Source: CAZIPZ01 sp964541075
GTDB taxonomy: Bacteria; Acidobacteriota; Terriglobia; 20CM-2-55-15
DNA length: 8,849 nt
NCBI GenBank assembly: GCA_964541075.1
Contig: CAZIPZ010000174.1
Location: 1-8,849, forward strand
Direction: 5' to 3'
Shown here: one piece after another, positions 1-7,473 of the stretch
Numbering within the stretch: position 1 is the first letter of the stretch
Layout: each line of letters starts with the position of its first letter
Notes under the pieces: model-generated
Database searches by the model: none
Seen by the model: the letters and a program-made list of their open reading frames with translations, nothing else
Told to the model about the DNA's origin: nothing
Position numbers and translations under genes: made by a program

Positions 1-1
1 G

Positions 2-1660
2 AACTACGCAAACGACGGCGACAGCATCTACCGTCTGTTTTATGACACCGTAAAAGGCGGCGATTTTCGCGCACGCGAAACGAATGTTTATCGCCTGGCG
101 CAAATCAGCGTGGAGATCATCGATCAGTGCGTCGCTCACGGCGTTCCATTCGCGCGAGAGTACGGCGGCACGTTGGCCAACCGGTCTTTCGGCGGCGCGC
201 AAGTGTCGAGAACTTTTTATGCGCGAGGTCAGACCGGACAGCAACTGCTTCTCGGCGCCTACCACGCATTGCTCCGGCAGGTTGACGCCGGCAAGGTGAC
301 GATGTATCCGAGAACGGAAATGTTGGATCTGGTCATCGTCGACGGCGCGGCGCGCGGCATCGTGACTCGGAATCTCATATCCGGTAAGGTCGAGACCCAC
401 ATCGGAGACGCGGTCGTATTGGGAACCGGCGGCTACGGCAATGTCTTTTATCTTTCAACGAATGCCAAAGGTTCAAATTGCACTGCAATCTGGCGCGCCT
501 ACAAGCGAGGTGCAGTCCTTGGAAATCCTTGCTTCACCCAGATCCACCCAACGTGCATTCCGGTGACTGGCGATTACCAATCCAAGCTCACGTTGATGAG
601 CGAATCCCTTCGTAACGACGGCCGCATTTGGGTTCCCCAAAAAACAGGCGACAGGCGACCTGCCCATCAGATTCCGGAAGCGGAGCGGGATTATTTCCTT
701 GAGCGCAAATATCCGAGCTTCGGGAATCTCGTCCCCAGGGACGTTGCGTCGCGGAACGCAAAAGCAGTATGCGACGAGGGACGGGGCGTCGGCGCCGGAC
801 TTGGTGTGTATCTGGATTTCGCCGACGCACTAAAACGACTGGGCAGACAAGGCATTTCCGAACGATACGGGAACCTCTTCGACATGTACGAACGGATCTC
901 CGGCGAGACACCCTACGAAGGTCCGATGCGTATTTATCCAGCCGTGCATTACACGATGGGCGGACTTTGGGTTGACTATCATCTTATGACGACGATACCG
1001 GGCTTGTTTTGCATCGGTGAAGCAAACTTCTCCGATCACGGAGCAAACCGGCTCGGCGCCAGCGCATTGATGCAAGGATTGGCCGACGGGTATTTCATTA
1101 TCCCGTATACGATTGGCGACTATCTCGCCGGCGCTAAGCTTCAAAAAGTAAGCCTTGATCATCCCGCCATCAAAGAAGCCGAGCAAGAAGTCGTCCGCTG
1201 CACCGAGAAGCTGCTGCAGACCAAAGGGTCCCGCACAGTAACGTCGTTTCATCGCGAATTGGGCAAACTGCTCTGGGACGAATGCGGCATGGCTCGCAAT
1301 GAGACAGGCCTAAAGAAGGCGCTTAAGCGGATCCCGGAAATACGTGAAGAATTCTGGAAGAACGTGAAAGTGCCTGGAAGTGGCGCGGAATTAAATCAGT
1401 CGCTGGAGAACGCCGGCCGCGTTGCGGACTTTCTGGAGTTTGGAGAGTTGATGTGCAGGGATGCGCTGCATCGCAACGAATCGTGCGGCGGACACTTTCG
1501 CGAGGAATTCCAGACGCCGGACGGTGAAGCATTGCGCGACGACGAACGCTATTCCTACGTTGCCGCCTGGGAATACCGCGGGCCCGAAGCAACCCCTGTT
1601 CTCTATAAGGAGCCTCTCACTTTCGAATACGTTCATCCGACGCAGCGCAGTTACAAGTAA
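2..1660 (+). CDS. sdhA: Succinate dehydrogenase/fumarate reductase flavoprotein subunit (5' end cut by window)
   Basis: This is the FAD subunit of complex II, which oxidises succinate to fumarate on the cytoplasmic face of the membrane and passes electrons to SdhB. The reading frame is open from the first bases of the window, so the ATG at 110 is internal. 552 residues are visible. By comparison with Bacteroidota-type SdhA (about 640 residues), roughly 90 N-terminal residues are missing, including the FAD Rossmann loop and the flavin-linking His. Visible landmarks (numbered from base 2) are SFGG and RTFYARGQTGQQ, the substrate-site motif HPTCIP (His182), PRDVASR with the presumed proton-transfer Arg246, HYTMGG (His316), and the FAD-binding GANRLGA (from Gly347). 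The subtype is the Bacillus/Bacteroidota-like one, in which a cytochrome b subunit (sdhC) usually precedes sdhA; any sdhC would lie outside the window. The stop overlaps the start of sdhB. Fumarate reductase activity cannot be excluded from sequence alone. Confidence 0.96.
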   Translation, partial: NYANDGDSIYRLFYDTVKGGDFRARETNVYRLAQISVEIIDQCVAHGVPFAREYGGTLANRSFGGAQVSRTFYARGQTGQQLLLGAYHALLRQVDAGKVTMYPRTEMLDLVIVDGAARGIVTRNLISGKVETHIGDAVVLGTGGYGNVFYLSTNAKGSNCTAIWRAYKRGAVLGNPCFTQIHPTCIPVTGDYQSKLTLMSESLRNDGRIWVPQKTGDRRPAHQIPEAERDYFLERKYPSFGNLVPRDVASRNAKAVCDEGRGVGAGLGVYLDFADALKRLGRQGISERYGNLFDMYERISGETPYEGPMRIYPAVHYTMGGLWVDYHLMTTIPGLFCIGEANFSDHGANRLGASALMQGLADGYFIIPYTIGDYLAGAKLQKVSLDHPAIKEAEQEVVRCTEKLLQTKGSRTVTSFHRELGKLLWDECGMARNETGLKKALKRIPEIREEFWKNVKVPGSGAELNQSLENAGRVADFLEFGELMCRDALHRNESCGGHFREEFQTPDGEALRDDERYSYVAAWEYRGPEATPVLYKEPLTFEYVHPTQRSYK

Positions 1661-2430
1661 TGAATTTGACTTTGCACATCTGGAGACAAAACAATCCCGC
1701 GGCTGCGGGACGCATGGTTCGCTACGAACACGGAAATGTGAATCCGGATATGTCGTTCCTCGAAATGCTCGATGTGCTCAATGAAGAATTGATCGCCAAG
1801 GGAGAAGAGCCGATCGCCTTCGATCACGATTGTCGCGAGGGCATTTGCGGAATGTGCGGATTCATGATCAATGGCATTGCCCACGGCCCCCAGCCTGGGA
1901 CAACGGTTTGCCAGCTTCACATGCGTCATTTCCACGATGGGGATGTGCTCTACCTTGAACCTTGGAGGGCGAAAGCATTTCCCGTGGTCAAGGATTTGGT
2001 CGTTGAACGCAGCGCCTTCGACAGAATCGTCTCCGCCGGAGGGTTTATCTCAACCCCCATCGGAAGCGCGCCAGAAGGAAACACCATTCTTGTTCCCAAG
2101 AAAAATGCGGATCTGGCGATGGATGCTGCGGCTTGTATCGGCTGCGGCGCCTGTGTCGCCGCCTGTCCAAACGCATCCGCCGCTCTCTTCACAGGAGCAA
2201 AGATCAGCCATCTTGGCTTGCTGCCGCAGGGACAGCCTGAACGCTATCAACGCGTCGTGAAAATGGTGGCGCAAGTCAAAGAAGAAATGTTCGGCAGCTG
2301 CACCAACATCGGAGAGTGCGAAGCGGTTTGTCCGAAGGAGATTAAACTCGAAGTCATCGCGAGAATGAACCGCGATTATCTGTTTGCGCAGTGGACCGAT
2401 CGCGGAGACGCCGCACGGAGAGATGAATAG
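1660..2430 (+). CDS. sdhB: Succinate dehydrogenase/fumarate reductase iron-sulfur subunit
   Basis: This is the electron-transfer subunit of complex II, carrying electrons from the flavin of SdhA towards the quinone site. It has 256 residues, a normal length. All three cluster sites are complete: [2Fe-2S] at Cys58, Cys63, Cys66 and Cys84; [4Fe-4S] at Cys159, Cys162, Cys165 and Cys224; [3Fe-4S] at Cys169, Cys214 and Cys220. The 17-residue gap before Cys84 is longer than in E. coli SdhB and is typical of the Bacteroidota/Acidobacteriota form, with the CREGICGMC signature. The ATG shares its A with the sdhA stop (TAATG) and has no evident Shine-Dalgarno sequence, so translation is probably coupled to sdhA. 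Both subunits should therefore be made in equal amounts from one operon. Confidence 0.97.
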   Translation: MNLTLHIWRQNNPAAAGRMVRYEHGNVNPDMSFLEMLDVLNEELIAKGEEPIAFDHDCREGICGMCGFMINGIAHGPQPGTTVCQLHMRHFHDGDVLYLEPWRAKAFPVVKDLVVERSAFDRIVSAGGFISTPIGSAPEGNTILVPKKNADLAMDAAACIGCGACVAACPNASAALFTGAKISHLGLLPQGQPERYQRVVKMVAQVKEEMFGSCTNIGECEAVCPKEIKLEVIARMNRDYLFAQWTDRGDAARRDE

Positions 2431-2485
2431 AAGCAAGTGTAACGGTATTATCGAGCGGATAATGAAAGGTTGAGGCTGCTATAGG

Positions 2486-2500
2486 GGCGCCTTCGGCGTC
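2486..2500 (+). other. Small GC-rich hairpin between sdhB and the inositol-phosphate synthase gene
   Basis: GGCGCC, loop TTC, GGCGTC can form a six-pair stem with one G-U pair. A further G-U pair is possible at the base. No T-run follows, so it is not a convincing intrinsic terminator. It could damp read-through, stabilise the sdh transcript end, or be incidental. A NotI-like palindrome (GCGGCCGC) lies immediately downstream. Confidence 0.35.
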
Positions 2501-2514
2501 TGCGGCCGCTAATG

Positions 2515-2522
2515 AGGGAGGT
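2515..2522 (+). promoter_or_regulatory. Strong ribosome binding site AGGGAGGT that decides the start of the next gene
   Basis: AGGGAGGT is an almost perfect Shine-Dalgarno sequence. It lies downstream of the in-frame ATG at 2512, which itself has no such site, and about five bases upstream of the in-frame GTG at 2527. This favours GTG 2527 as the true start. The ATG at 2523 is in the wrong frame. Confidence 0.7.
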
Positions 2523-2526
2523 ATGT

Positions 2527-3843
2527 GTGGTTCAAAAAGGTGTAAAGATTGAGGCTCCCACGGGAAAACTGGGCGTCCTCATTCCGGGACTCGGTGCAGT
2601 CAGCACAACTTTCATCGCCGGCGTCGAAGCGGTAAAGAAGAAGATCGCCCAGCCTGTCGGCTCTCTGACTCAATCGGGAACCATCCGCCTGGGAAAAAGG
2701 ACGGAGCATCGCGTTCCGAAGATCCGCGAATTTGTGCCTCTCGCAGGCTTGGACGATCTTGTTTTCGGCGGCTGGGACATTTACGAAGACAATTGTTACG
2801 AAAGCGCAGTGAAAGCCGGCGTGCTTGAGCGCAGCCTGCTCGAAGCCGTGCGTCCAGAAATCGAACAGATTCGTCCGTGGAAGGCGGTGTTCAGCCAGGA
2901 GTACGTCAAAAGACTCCAAGGGCCCAACGTAAAGTCAGGCAAGAACAAGATGGAACTCGCCGAAATGGTTATGAGCGATATTGATGAGTTCCAAAAGAAG
3001 CACAATTTGTCGCGTCTGGTTATGGTCTGGTGCGGAAGCACCGAGGTTTACATGAAGCCGGAAGCCTCGCACGGCTCCCTCGCTTCATTTGAAAACGCGT
3101 TGCGGTCCAATGATCCCTCCATTTCGCCGAGCATGATCTATGCCTACGCCGCGCTCTGCAAGCGAATCCCATTTGCGAATGGCGCTCCGAACCTCACAGT
3201 GGATATTCCTGCGCTTACTCAGTTGGCTTCCGAGAAAACTGTCCCAATATGCGGCAAGGACTTCAAAACGGGACAGACCCTGATGAAGACGATCATTGCA
3301 CCGGGCCTGAAGTCACGAATGTTGGGGTTGAGTGGATGGTTTTCTACGAATATTCTCGGTAACCGTGACGGAGAAGTGCTGGATGACCCGGATTCATTCA
3401 AAACCAAGGAGGAGAGCAAGCTCTCCGTTTTGGATCAAATCCTCCAGCCCGACCTTTATCCGGACCTTTATAAAGATTTTACGCACAAAGTGCGAATTCA
3501 TTACTATCCGCCTCGAGGTGACAACAAGGAAGGCTGGGACAACATCGACATCTACGGATGGCTGGGTTATCCGATGCAAATTAAGATCAATTTTCTGTGT
3601 CGTGACAGCATCTTAGCCGCGCCCATTGTACTCGACCTCGTCCTATTTCTGGATCTGGCCCAGCGATGCGGGATGCGCGGAATTCAGGAATGGTTAAGCT
3701 TCTATTTCAAGAGTCCGATGTGCGCGGCGGGACTCTATCCGGAGCACGATCTGTTCATTCAATTAATGAAATTGAAGAATACGTTGCGCTACCTCCGAGG
3801 CGAAGATCTGATTACCCATCTCGGAATGGAATATTACGACTAG
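2527..3843 (+). CDS. Inositol-3-phosphate synthase (myo-inositol-1-phosphate synthase family)
   Basis: Predicted to convert D-glucose 6-phosphate to 1D-myo-inositol 3-phosphate by NAD-dependent oxidation, aldol cyclisation and reduction in the cytosol. This is the entry step to inositol lipids and inositol-based solutes. From the GTG start the protein has 438 residues, a normal length for the bacterial form. The N-terminal NAD-binding segment is KLGVLIPGLGAVSTTF (residues 14-29). Family segments follow in order: GSLTQSGTIRLGKRT, FGGWDI, FANGAPNLTVDIPAL, the active-site stretch GKDFKTGQTLMK, NILGNRDGEVL, and KTKEESKLSVLD with catalytic lysines. The C-terminal portion contains VRIHYYPPRGDNKEGWDNID and then a helical region. 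An upstream ATG at 2512 would add five residues (MREVC) but lacks a ribosome binding site. The gene follows sdhB on the same strand with under 100 bases between, so co-transcription is possible but not shown. The product's end use (lipid, solute or cofactor) cannot be read from the neighbours. Confidence 0.93.
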   Translation: MVQKGVKIEAPTGKLGVLIPGLGAVSTTFIAGVEAVKKKIAQPVGSLTQSGTIRLGKRTEHRVPKIREFVPLAGLDDLVFGGWDIYEDNCYESAVKAGVLERSLLEAVRPEIEQIRPWKAVFSQEYVKRLQGPNVKSGKNKMELAEMVMSDIDEFQKKHNLSRLVMVWCGSTEVYMKPEASHGSLASFENALRSNDPSISPSMIYAYAALCKRIPFANGAPNLTVDIPALTQLASEKTVPICGKDFKTGQTLMKTIIAPGLKSRMLGLSGWFSTNILGNRDGEVLDDPDSFKTKEESKLSVLDQILQPDLYPDLYKDFTHKVRIHYYPPRGDNKEGWDNIDIYGWLGYPMQIKINFLCRDSILAAPIVLDLVLFLDLAQRCGMRGIQEWLSFYFKSPMCAAGLYPEHDLFIQLMKLKNTLRYLRGEDLITHLGMEYYD

Positions 3844-3879
3844 CGAAATTGGTGTCGCCCACGTCCAAGTTGAAGAGTT

Positions 3880-3908
3880 AAGGGGTTGGCGGAGGCCTCT
3901 TTACTTTT
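3880..3908 (+). terminator. Possible weak terminator after the inositol-phosphate synthase gene
   Basis: AAGGGG (3880-3885) can pair with CCTCTT (3896-3901) around a ten-base loop, with one G-U pair, and is followed by the T-rich TACTTTTAG. The stem is short and the T-run is broken, so this is tentative. It sits 37 bases after the stop codon, as expected for a terminator. Confidence 0.25.
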
Positions 3909-3931
3909 AGTGGATTACCGTTCCCTTTTAA

Positions 3932-4043
3932 TTGCGCGCCGGGACAAAGTTCGGGTAGAATCGCCCCCACCGCCGAAAGCCGAGCGACGGCCATTTAGAA
4001 GTGCAGTAGAATCAGAAAACGCGCTTTTAATTATCGCAATTAA
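3932..4043 (+). promoter_or_regulatory. Candidate promoter/operator region upstream of the TPR gene
   Basis: The 267-base gap 3844-4110 holds no convincing gene. It contains two copies of GTAGAATC (3955-3962 and 4006-4013), each with a -10-like TAGAAT. The first has only a weak -35 candidate, TTGCGC at 3932, with an 18-base spacer. CTTTTAATT also occurs twice (3925-3933 and 4024-4032). The second copy opens a perfect inverted repeat TTAATT-ATCGC-AATTAA at 4027-4043, which would lie just downstream of a start site driven by the second TAGAAT. That position suits an operator or a 5'-leader hairpin. This is inference from position and symmetry only. Confidence 0.35.
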
Positions 4044-4092
4044 TACAGGGTGCAATGTTGGTTTCTAACCGCTTTGAGTCCCTTGGAGTTTT

Positions 4093-4100
4093 GAGGAGGT
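4093..4100 (+). promoter_or_regulatory. Ribosome binding site GAGGAGGT of the TPR gene
   Basis: GAGGAGGT is a near-perfect Shine-Dalgarno sequence ten bases before the ATG at 4111. It fixes that start and suggests the gene is well translated. Confidence 0.8.
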
Positions 4101-4110
4101 CATTTCTGAC

Positions 4111-5163
4111 ATGAGAAAAAGTTATCTGGGATTTTCCCTACTGCTGATGGTCGCGCTGACAGTGCCCGCACTTAGCCAAGGTCCCAGCGCAAAGTCGGAG
4201 TACGAGTCGTATATGGGGTTCTTTAGCGAGAAAGTCCCCCAGAAGCAGGCTGAGTTAGGCGAGAAGTTCCTGGTAGACAATAAGGAGTCTGGCTTCCGCA
4301 TCGACGCTTACACGCTTCTTGTCAAAGCTTACACGCAAGCTCAAAACTGGGCGAAGGTGATGGACGCGGCTGATCGGTTTAAAGCAGAGTTTCCAAATGC
4401 CGATCCCAAGAAGAAAATCTTCGTATTCCAAAATGCGATGGTGGCCGGCCAACAGGCTAACAATTTCGAGAAGATCATTTCGTACGGCGACACCGTTCTC
4501 TCGATTGATCCCAACGACCTCAACGCTTTGATTACAATCTCCAGCATGTTGCCCGAACGGCTGCCGCAGGACGAAGCCGGAAAGAAAGCATCTCTTGATA
4601 AATCTGCAACTCTCGCAACCAAGGCTCTGGGAATTGTGCAGCAGTATTTCAGCCAGCCCAAACCGGCTGGCTTCTCCGACGCCGATTGGGCTAAGGAACG
4701 AGCCAACCTCGAAGGTCAACTTCACAGCACGCTCGGTTTAGTTCACCTAACCCGCCAGGAATATGACAAATCTGCTGAAGAGTATGAACTCGCTCTAAAG
4801 AGCACCCCGAAGGACGGAGTTGCGCATTTCCGGATGGGGTTGGCGTTCCAATACCTCGCCTCCAACGCTTCAAGGTCTTTGCTGGACGCTATCAAAGAAG
4901 AGAACTCGGCGAAAACTTCGAGGGCGGACAGAATGCTGCTCGACGAAATTGTTGCAAAGCGGCAAGCCATTGAGGAAGAGGTTCGCCTAAAGCGTGACAG
5001 AGCGATTGATGAACTTGCTACGGCAGTCGCAATCGGCGGCGTCGTTGCCCAACCGGCGCGAGATCAACTGGAGAAACTCTATAAGGCGAAAAACAACGAT
5101 TCGCTCGACGGGCTCGACAAATTGATCAACGACAAGAAGTCACAGGTTGCAAGCATGCAATAA
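4111..5163 (+). CDS. Exported tetratricopeptide-repeat protein of unknown specific role
   Basis: A 350-residue protein with a Sec-type signal peptide: positive start MRKSY, hydrophobic core to about residue 20, and a likely cleavage near PALSQ at residues 19-23. No lipobox Cys is present, so a soluble periplasmic protein is expected. The clearest TPR pair lies around residues 205-240 (GLVHLTRQEYDKSAEEYELALKS, then GVAHFRMGLAFQYL). Less regular TPR-like helices occur at about 65-150 (AYTQAQNWAKVMDAADRFK, then NFEKIISYGDTVLSIDPND). Residues 265-300 are a highly charged helical stretch. Such repeats act as protein-protein scaffolds; no catalytic domain is visible and the partner is unknown. The gene has its own strong ribosome binding site, a candidate promoter region upstream and a strong terminator downstream, so it is probably monocistronic. 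Confidence 0.88.
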   Translation: MRKSYLGFSLLLMVALTVPALSQGPSAKSEYESYMGFFSEKVPQKQAELGEKFLVDNKESGFRIDAYTLLVKAYTQAQNWAKVMDAADRFKAEFPNADPKKKIFVFQNAMVAGQQANNFEKIISYGDTVLSIDPNDLNALITISSMLPERLPQDEAGKKASLDKSATLATKALGIVQQYFSQPKPAGFSDADWAKERANLEGQLHSTLGLVHLTRQEYDKSAEEYELALKSTPKDGVAHFRMGLAFQYLASNASRSLLDAIKEENSAKTSRADRMLLDEIVAKRQAIEEEVRLKRDRAIDELATAVAIGGVVAQPARDQLEKLYKAKNNDSLDGLDKLINDKKSQVASMQ

Positions 5164-5175
5164 AACGGCATGTCC

Positions 5176-5204
5176 AAAAAGGGGCGGGTTACCGCCCCTT
5201 TTTT
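5176..5204. terminator. Bidirectional rho-independent terminator
   Basis: GGGGCGG (5181-5187), loop GTTA, CCGCCCC (5192-5198) forms a perfect seven-pair GC stem. It has five A's on its left and six T's on its right, so it works for transcripts in both directions. It terminates the TPR gene 17 bases after its stop. On the other strand it immediately follows, and slightly overlaps, the TAA stop of the mechanosensitive channel gene. Confidence 0.92.
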
Positions 5205-6108
5205 ATTGCTTGCCGGAAGGAGTTTTTCGGATGCGGGAGGGTTGCTTCTCGACTGTTTCTGGCGCCGAAGGAGGATTCACAACAACCGAAGGCTGGCGAA
5301 AACTCATCTCAAGTCCACGCCGATCAAATTCGTCTTTAATGCGTCTCCGCCATTCCCTCATTACTTCCCACTGCTTCAATGGCGGGGTCTTGACGATCAA
5401 TCGAATTTTCACGCCATCGATGCCGAGTTCCTCAACACCCAAAACCTGCGGACTCTCCATCAAACGGTCGGGCCAGTCCCGGTAAAGTTGCTCTCCAATG
5501 CGTTCGAGCACCGATAACACCTCATCAAGTCGTTCGTGGTAAGACACATTCACGTCCACCACCGCGCGCGACCATTCCTTCGTCATTACGGTGACGCTTT
5601 GAATGTTGCCGTTCGGAATAACGTGAACCTGTCCCTCGATGTTTCGAAGCACCGTAACTCTTAAAGTCATTCGCTCCACAACACCGGAAAATTCGCCGAT
5701 TCGCACAACGTCGCCGACGCCGAATTGATCTTCAAACAGAATGAAAAAGCCAGAAATGACATCCTTAACTAGACTCTGAGCGCCAAAACCGACAGCCAGA
5801 CCAACTATGCCGGCGCTCGCCAGTATCGGACCAATGTCGAAACCGAGATCCGAACTAACGGTCAAGGTCACAACTACAAGTAGAACAGCCTTTAAAACAC
5901 TCCGAATGATGTGTCTCAGCGTGATCGTACGCTGCTCCACTCTGGCTGCGTTGATTACATCGCCGGGCGGAATCAGCAGATGAAGACGCTTCAGTGTGGA
6001 ATCAACCAATTTCAGAATGATGAAACCGACAAAAACGATCCATGCGATGCGGACAAGAGGCGGAACGACTGGATATTGGAGAGGCAGGTAGCGTAACCAC
6101 TCAGGCAT
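5203..6108 (-). CDS. MscS-family small-conductance mechanosensitive ion channel
   Basis: A 301-residue inner-membrane channel predicted to open under membrane tension and release solutes during osmotic downshock. Membrane segments are visible at about residues 17-36, 68-85 and 94-127. The third is the pore helix, rich in Gly and Ala (ILASAGIVGLAVGFGAQSLV) and continuing as KDVISGFFILFEDQF. It is followed by the MscS beta domain (about 128-178, with GVGDVVRIGEFSGVVE and VIPNGNI) and a cytoplasmic alpha/beta domain to about 265. The last 35 residues form a Pro- and charge-rich, probably disordered tail. Three membrane spans and this length match compact MscS and YkuT-like channels rather than the large multi-span paralogues. 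The ATG has no clear Shine-Dalgarno sequence. The gene diverges from glgC, and its stop lies in the A/T tract of the shared terminator. Confidence 0.93.
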   Translation of the reverse strand: MPEWLRYLPLQYPVVPPLVRIAWIVFVGFIILKLVDSTLKRLHLLIPPGDVINAARVEQRTITLRHIIRSVLKAVLLVVVTLTVSSDLGFDIGPILASAGIVGLAVGFGAQSLVKDVISGFFILFEDQFGVGDVVRIGEFSGVVERMTLRVTVLRNIEGQVHVIPNGNIQSVTVMTKEWSRAVVDVNVSYHERLDEVLSVLERIGEQLYRDWPDRLMESPQVLGVEELGIDGVKIRLIVKTPPLKQWEVMREWRRRIKDEFDRRGLEMSFRQPSVVVNPPSAPETVEKQPSRIRKTPSGKQ

Positions 6109-6164
6109 CGTTCGGCTTAGTGTATCATGGAGAAAATATTGGGAATGCTTGAGTTGATCAGCTT
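6109..6164. promoter_or_regulatory. Divergent intergenic region between the mechanosensitive channel gene and glgC
   Basis: Only 56 bases separate the two start codons, so any promoters for both genes must lie here or inside the opposite gene. A -10-like TATCAT (6123-6128) points towards glgC but has no good -35 partner. A TGATCA palindrome sits just before the glgC start. Neither start has a clear Shine-Dalgarno sequence. No operator could be assigned. Confidence 0.3.
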
Positions 6165-7466
6165 ATGGTTCGAAAAACTCGCCAAAATCCGGCTCATGTG
6201 CTGTCCATCATTCTTGCTGGTGGTGCGGGTAAACGGCTGTGGCCGCTTACCCAAGACCGCTCAAAACCCGCCGTGCCGCTGGGCGGAAAATACCGGTTGA
6301 TCGATATACCAATAAGCAACTGCCTAAACTCCGGTTTGAAACGGATGTTCGTGTTGACGCAGTTCAACTCCGCATCGCTGAATCATCACATCACAAACAC
6401 GTTTCGGTTTGATCCATTCGCAGAGGGTTTTATCGAGGTTCTGGCGGCCGAGCAGACCGTAAGCAACCCGAATTGGTTTCAAGGAACCGCCGATGCTGTG
6501 CGCCAGCACCTGCACCGCTTCACCGAGAAGAATGATGATTATCATCTCATTCTCGCGGGAGACCAACTCTACAGGATGAATTACGAGGAACTCCTTGATC
6601 GTCACTGGAAATCCGGGGCTGACGTAACCGTCTGCGTCATTCCGAAAAGCAGCGAAATGGCGTCCTCATTCGGCCTCTTGAAGTTGTCCGCCGATTGGGG
6701 AATCCAACAATTCCGGGAAAAGCCCAAAGGCGACGCTCTTCTGGAAATGCGCACCGATACGAGTGCGCTGGGCCTCAGTCCGGAACAGGCGAGAGAGAGG
6801 CCGTATCTGGCTTCAATGGGTATCTATCTCTTTAAAAGAAGCGCCCTGGTGGACTTGCTCGCAGATCCGTCTATGATTGATTTCGGTTACCAGGTCATTC
6901 CAAAAGCGATTGAAAAGTTCAACGTGAACGGTTTTCTTTTTGACGACTATTGGGAAGACCTCGGCACCGTGGATGCCTTTTACAAAGCCAATATTGACCT
7001 GACACGATCGACGCCGCATTTTGACTTTCATGATATAAGCGCCCCCATTTACACCCACCCCCGCTTCCTTCCGCCCTCGCGCATTGAGCAATGCGAAATC
7101 AAAGAATCGATCATTGCAGAAGGATCCATTCTTAAAGGCGCGCGCATCGTTAACTCCATTGTCGGCATCCGGAGCATCATCGCAGAGGATGTTGTCTTAG
7201 AGAAAACGCTGATCATGGGAGCCGATTACTATGAAGAACGGGATGACGATGTCCACAATCGCCAACTGAACAGACCCGCTATAGGCATTGGAAAAGGCTC
7301 CTTTATCCGAAAAGCGATTATCGACAAAAATGCTCATATCGGCGAGCGCGTTCGGATTCTAAATGAAAAGGGAGTCCAGAACTTTGATGGTCAGGGTTAT
7401 TACATACGGGACGGCATCGTCATCGTTCCAAAGAACGGAGTCGTTCTAAACGACACGGTGATTTAG
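6165..7466 (+). CDS. glgC: Glucose-1-phosphate adenylyltransferase (ADP-glucose pyrophosphorylase), cyanobacterial/plant-type
   Basis: Makes ADP-glucose from glucose 1-phosphate and ATP, the committed step of bacterial glycogen synthesis, in the cytosol. It has 433 residues. The nucleotidyltransferase domain begins with ILAGGAGKRLWPLTQDRSKP and VPLGGKYRLIDIP. It continues with PNWFQGTADAVRQ, the metal-site motif LAGDQLYRMNY (Asp133), the glucose-1-phosphate lysine in FREKPKG (Lys186), and FDDYWEDLGTVDAFYKANIDL. The C-terminal left-handed beta-helix has hexapeptide repeats from about residue 310. Many stretches, such as LTQFNSASLN, EVLAAEQT, LGLSPEQA, APIYTHPRFLPPS and TLIMGADYYE, match the cyanobacterial and plant subtype rather than E. 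coli GlgC. Lys388 (IIDKNAHIG) and Lys423 (VIVPKNG) occupy the places of the lysines tied to 3-phosphoglycerate activation in Anabaena GlgC. The ATG at 6165 lacks a clear ribosome binding site; a GTG at 6198 is a less likely start. No other glycogen genes are in the window. Confidence 0.95.
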   Translation: MVRKTRQNPAHVLSIILAGGAGKRLWPLTQDRSKPAVPLGGKYRLIDIPISNCLNSGLKRMFVLTQFNSASLNHHITNTFRFDPFAEGFIEVLAAEQTVSNPNWFQGTADAVRQHLHRFTEKNDDYHLILAGDQLYRMNYEELLDRHWKSGADVTVCVIPKSSEMASSFGLLKLSADWGIQQFREKPKGDALLEMRTDTSALGLSPEQARERPYLASMGIYLFKRSALVDLLADPSMIDFGYQVIPKAIEKFNVNGFLFDDYWEDLGTVDAFYKANIDLTRSTPHFDFHDISAPIYTHPRFLPPSRIEQCEIKESIIAEGSILKGARIVNSIVGIRSIIAEDVVLEKTLIMGADYYEERDDDVHNRQLNRPAIGIGKGSFIRKAIIDKNAHIGERVRILNEKGVQNFDGQGYYIRDGIVIVPKNGVVLNDTVI

Positions 7467-7473
7467 TGTCTCA

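Noticed and set aside
830..1252. Minus-strand open frame of 140 codons inside sdhA
   Set aside because: It is fully antisense to conserved sdhA sequence, including the HYTMGG and FAD-binding motifs, so it is a shadow frame.
3886..4068. Open frame of about 60 codons in the gap before the TPR gene
   Set aside because: It has a TTG start without a ribosome binding site, unusual composition and no recognisable motif, and it overlaps the candidate promoter elements.
4255..4725. Minus-strand open frame of 156 codons inside the TPR gene
   Set aside because: It is antisense to a gene with a signal peptide, a strong ribosome binding site and a terminator. It has no supporting start signal.
5147..5517. 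Plus-strand open frames across the end of the mechanosensitive channel gene
   Set aside because: They are antisense to a clear MscS coding region and cross the terminator hairpin. Their protein sequences show no family features.
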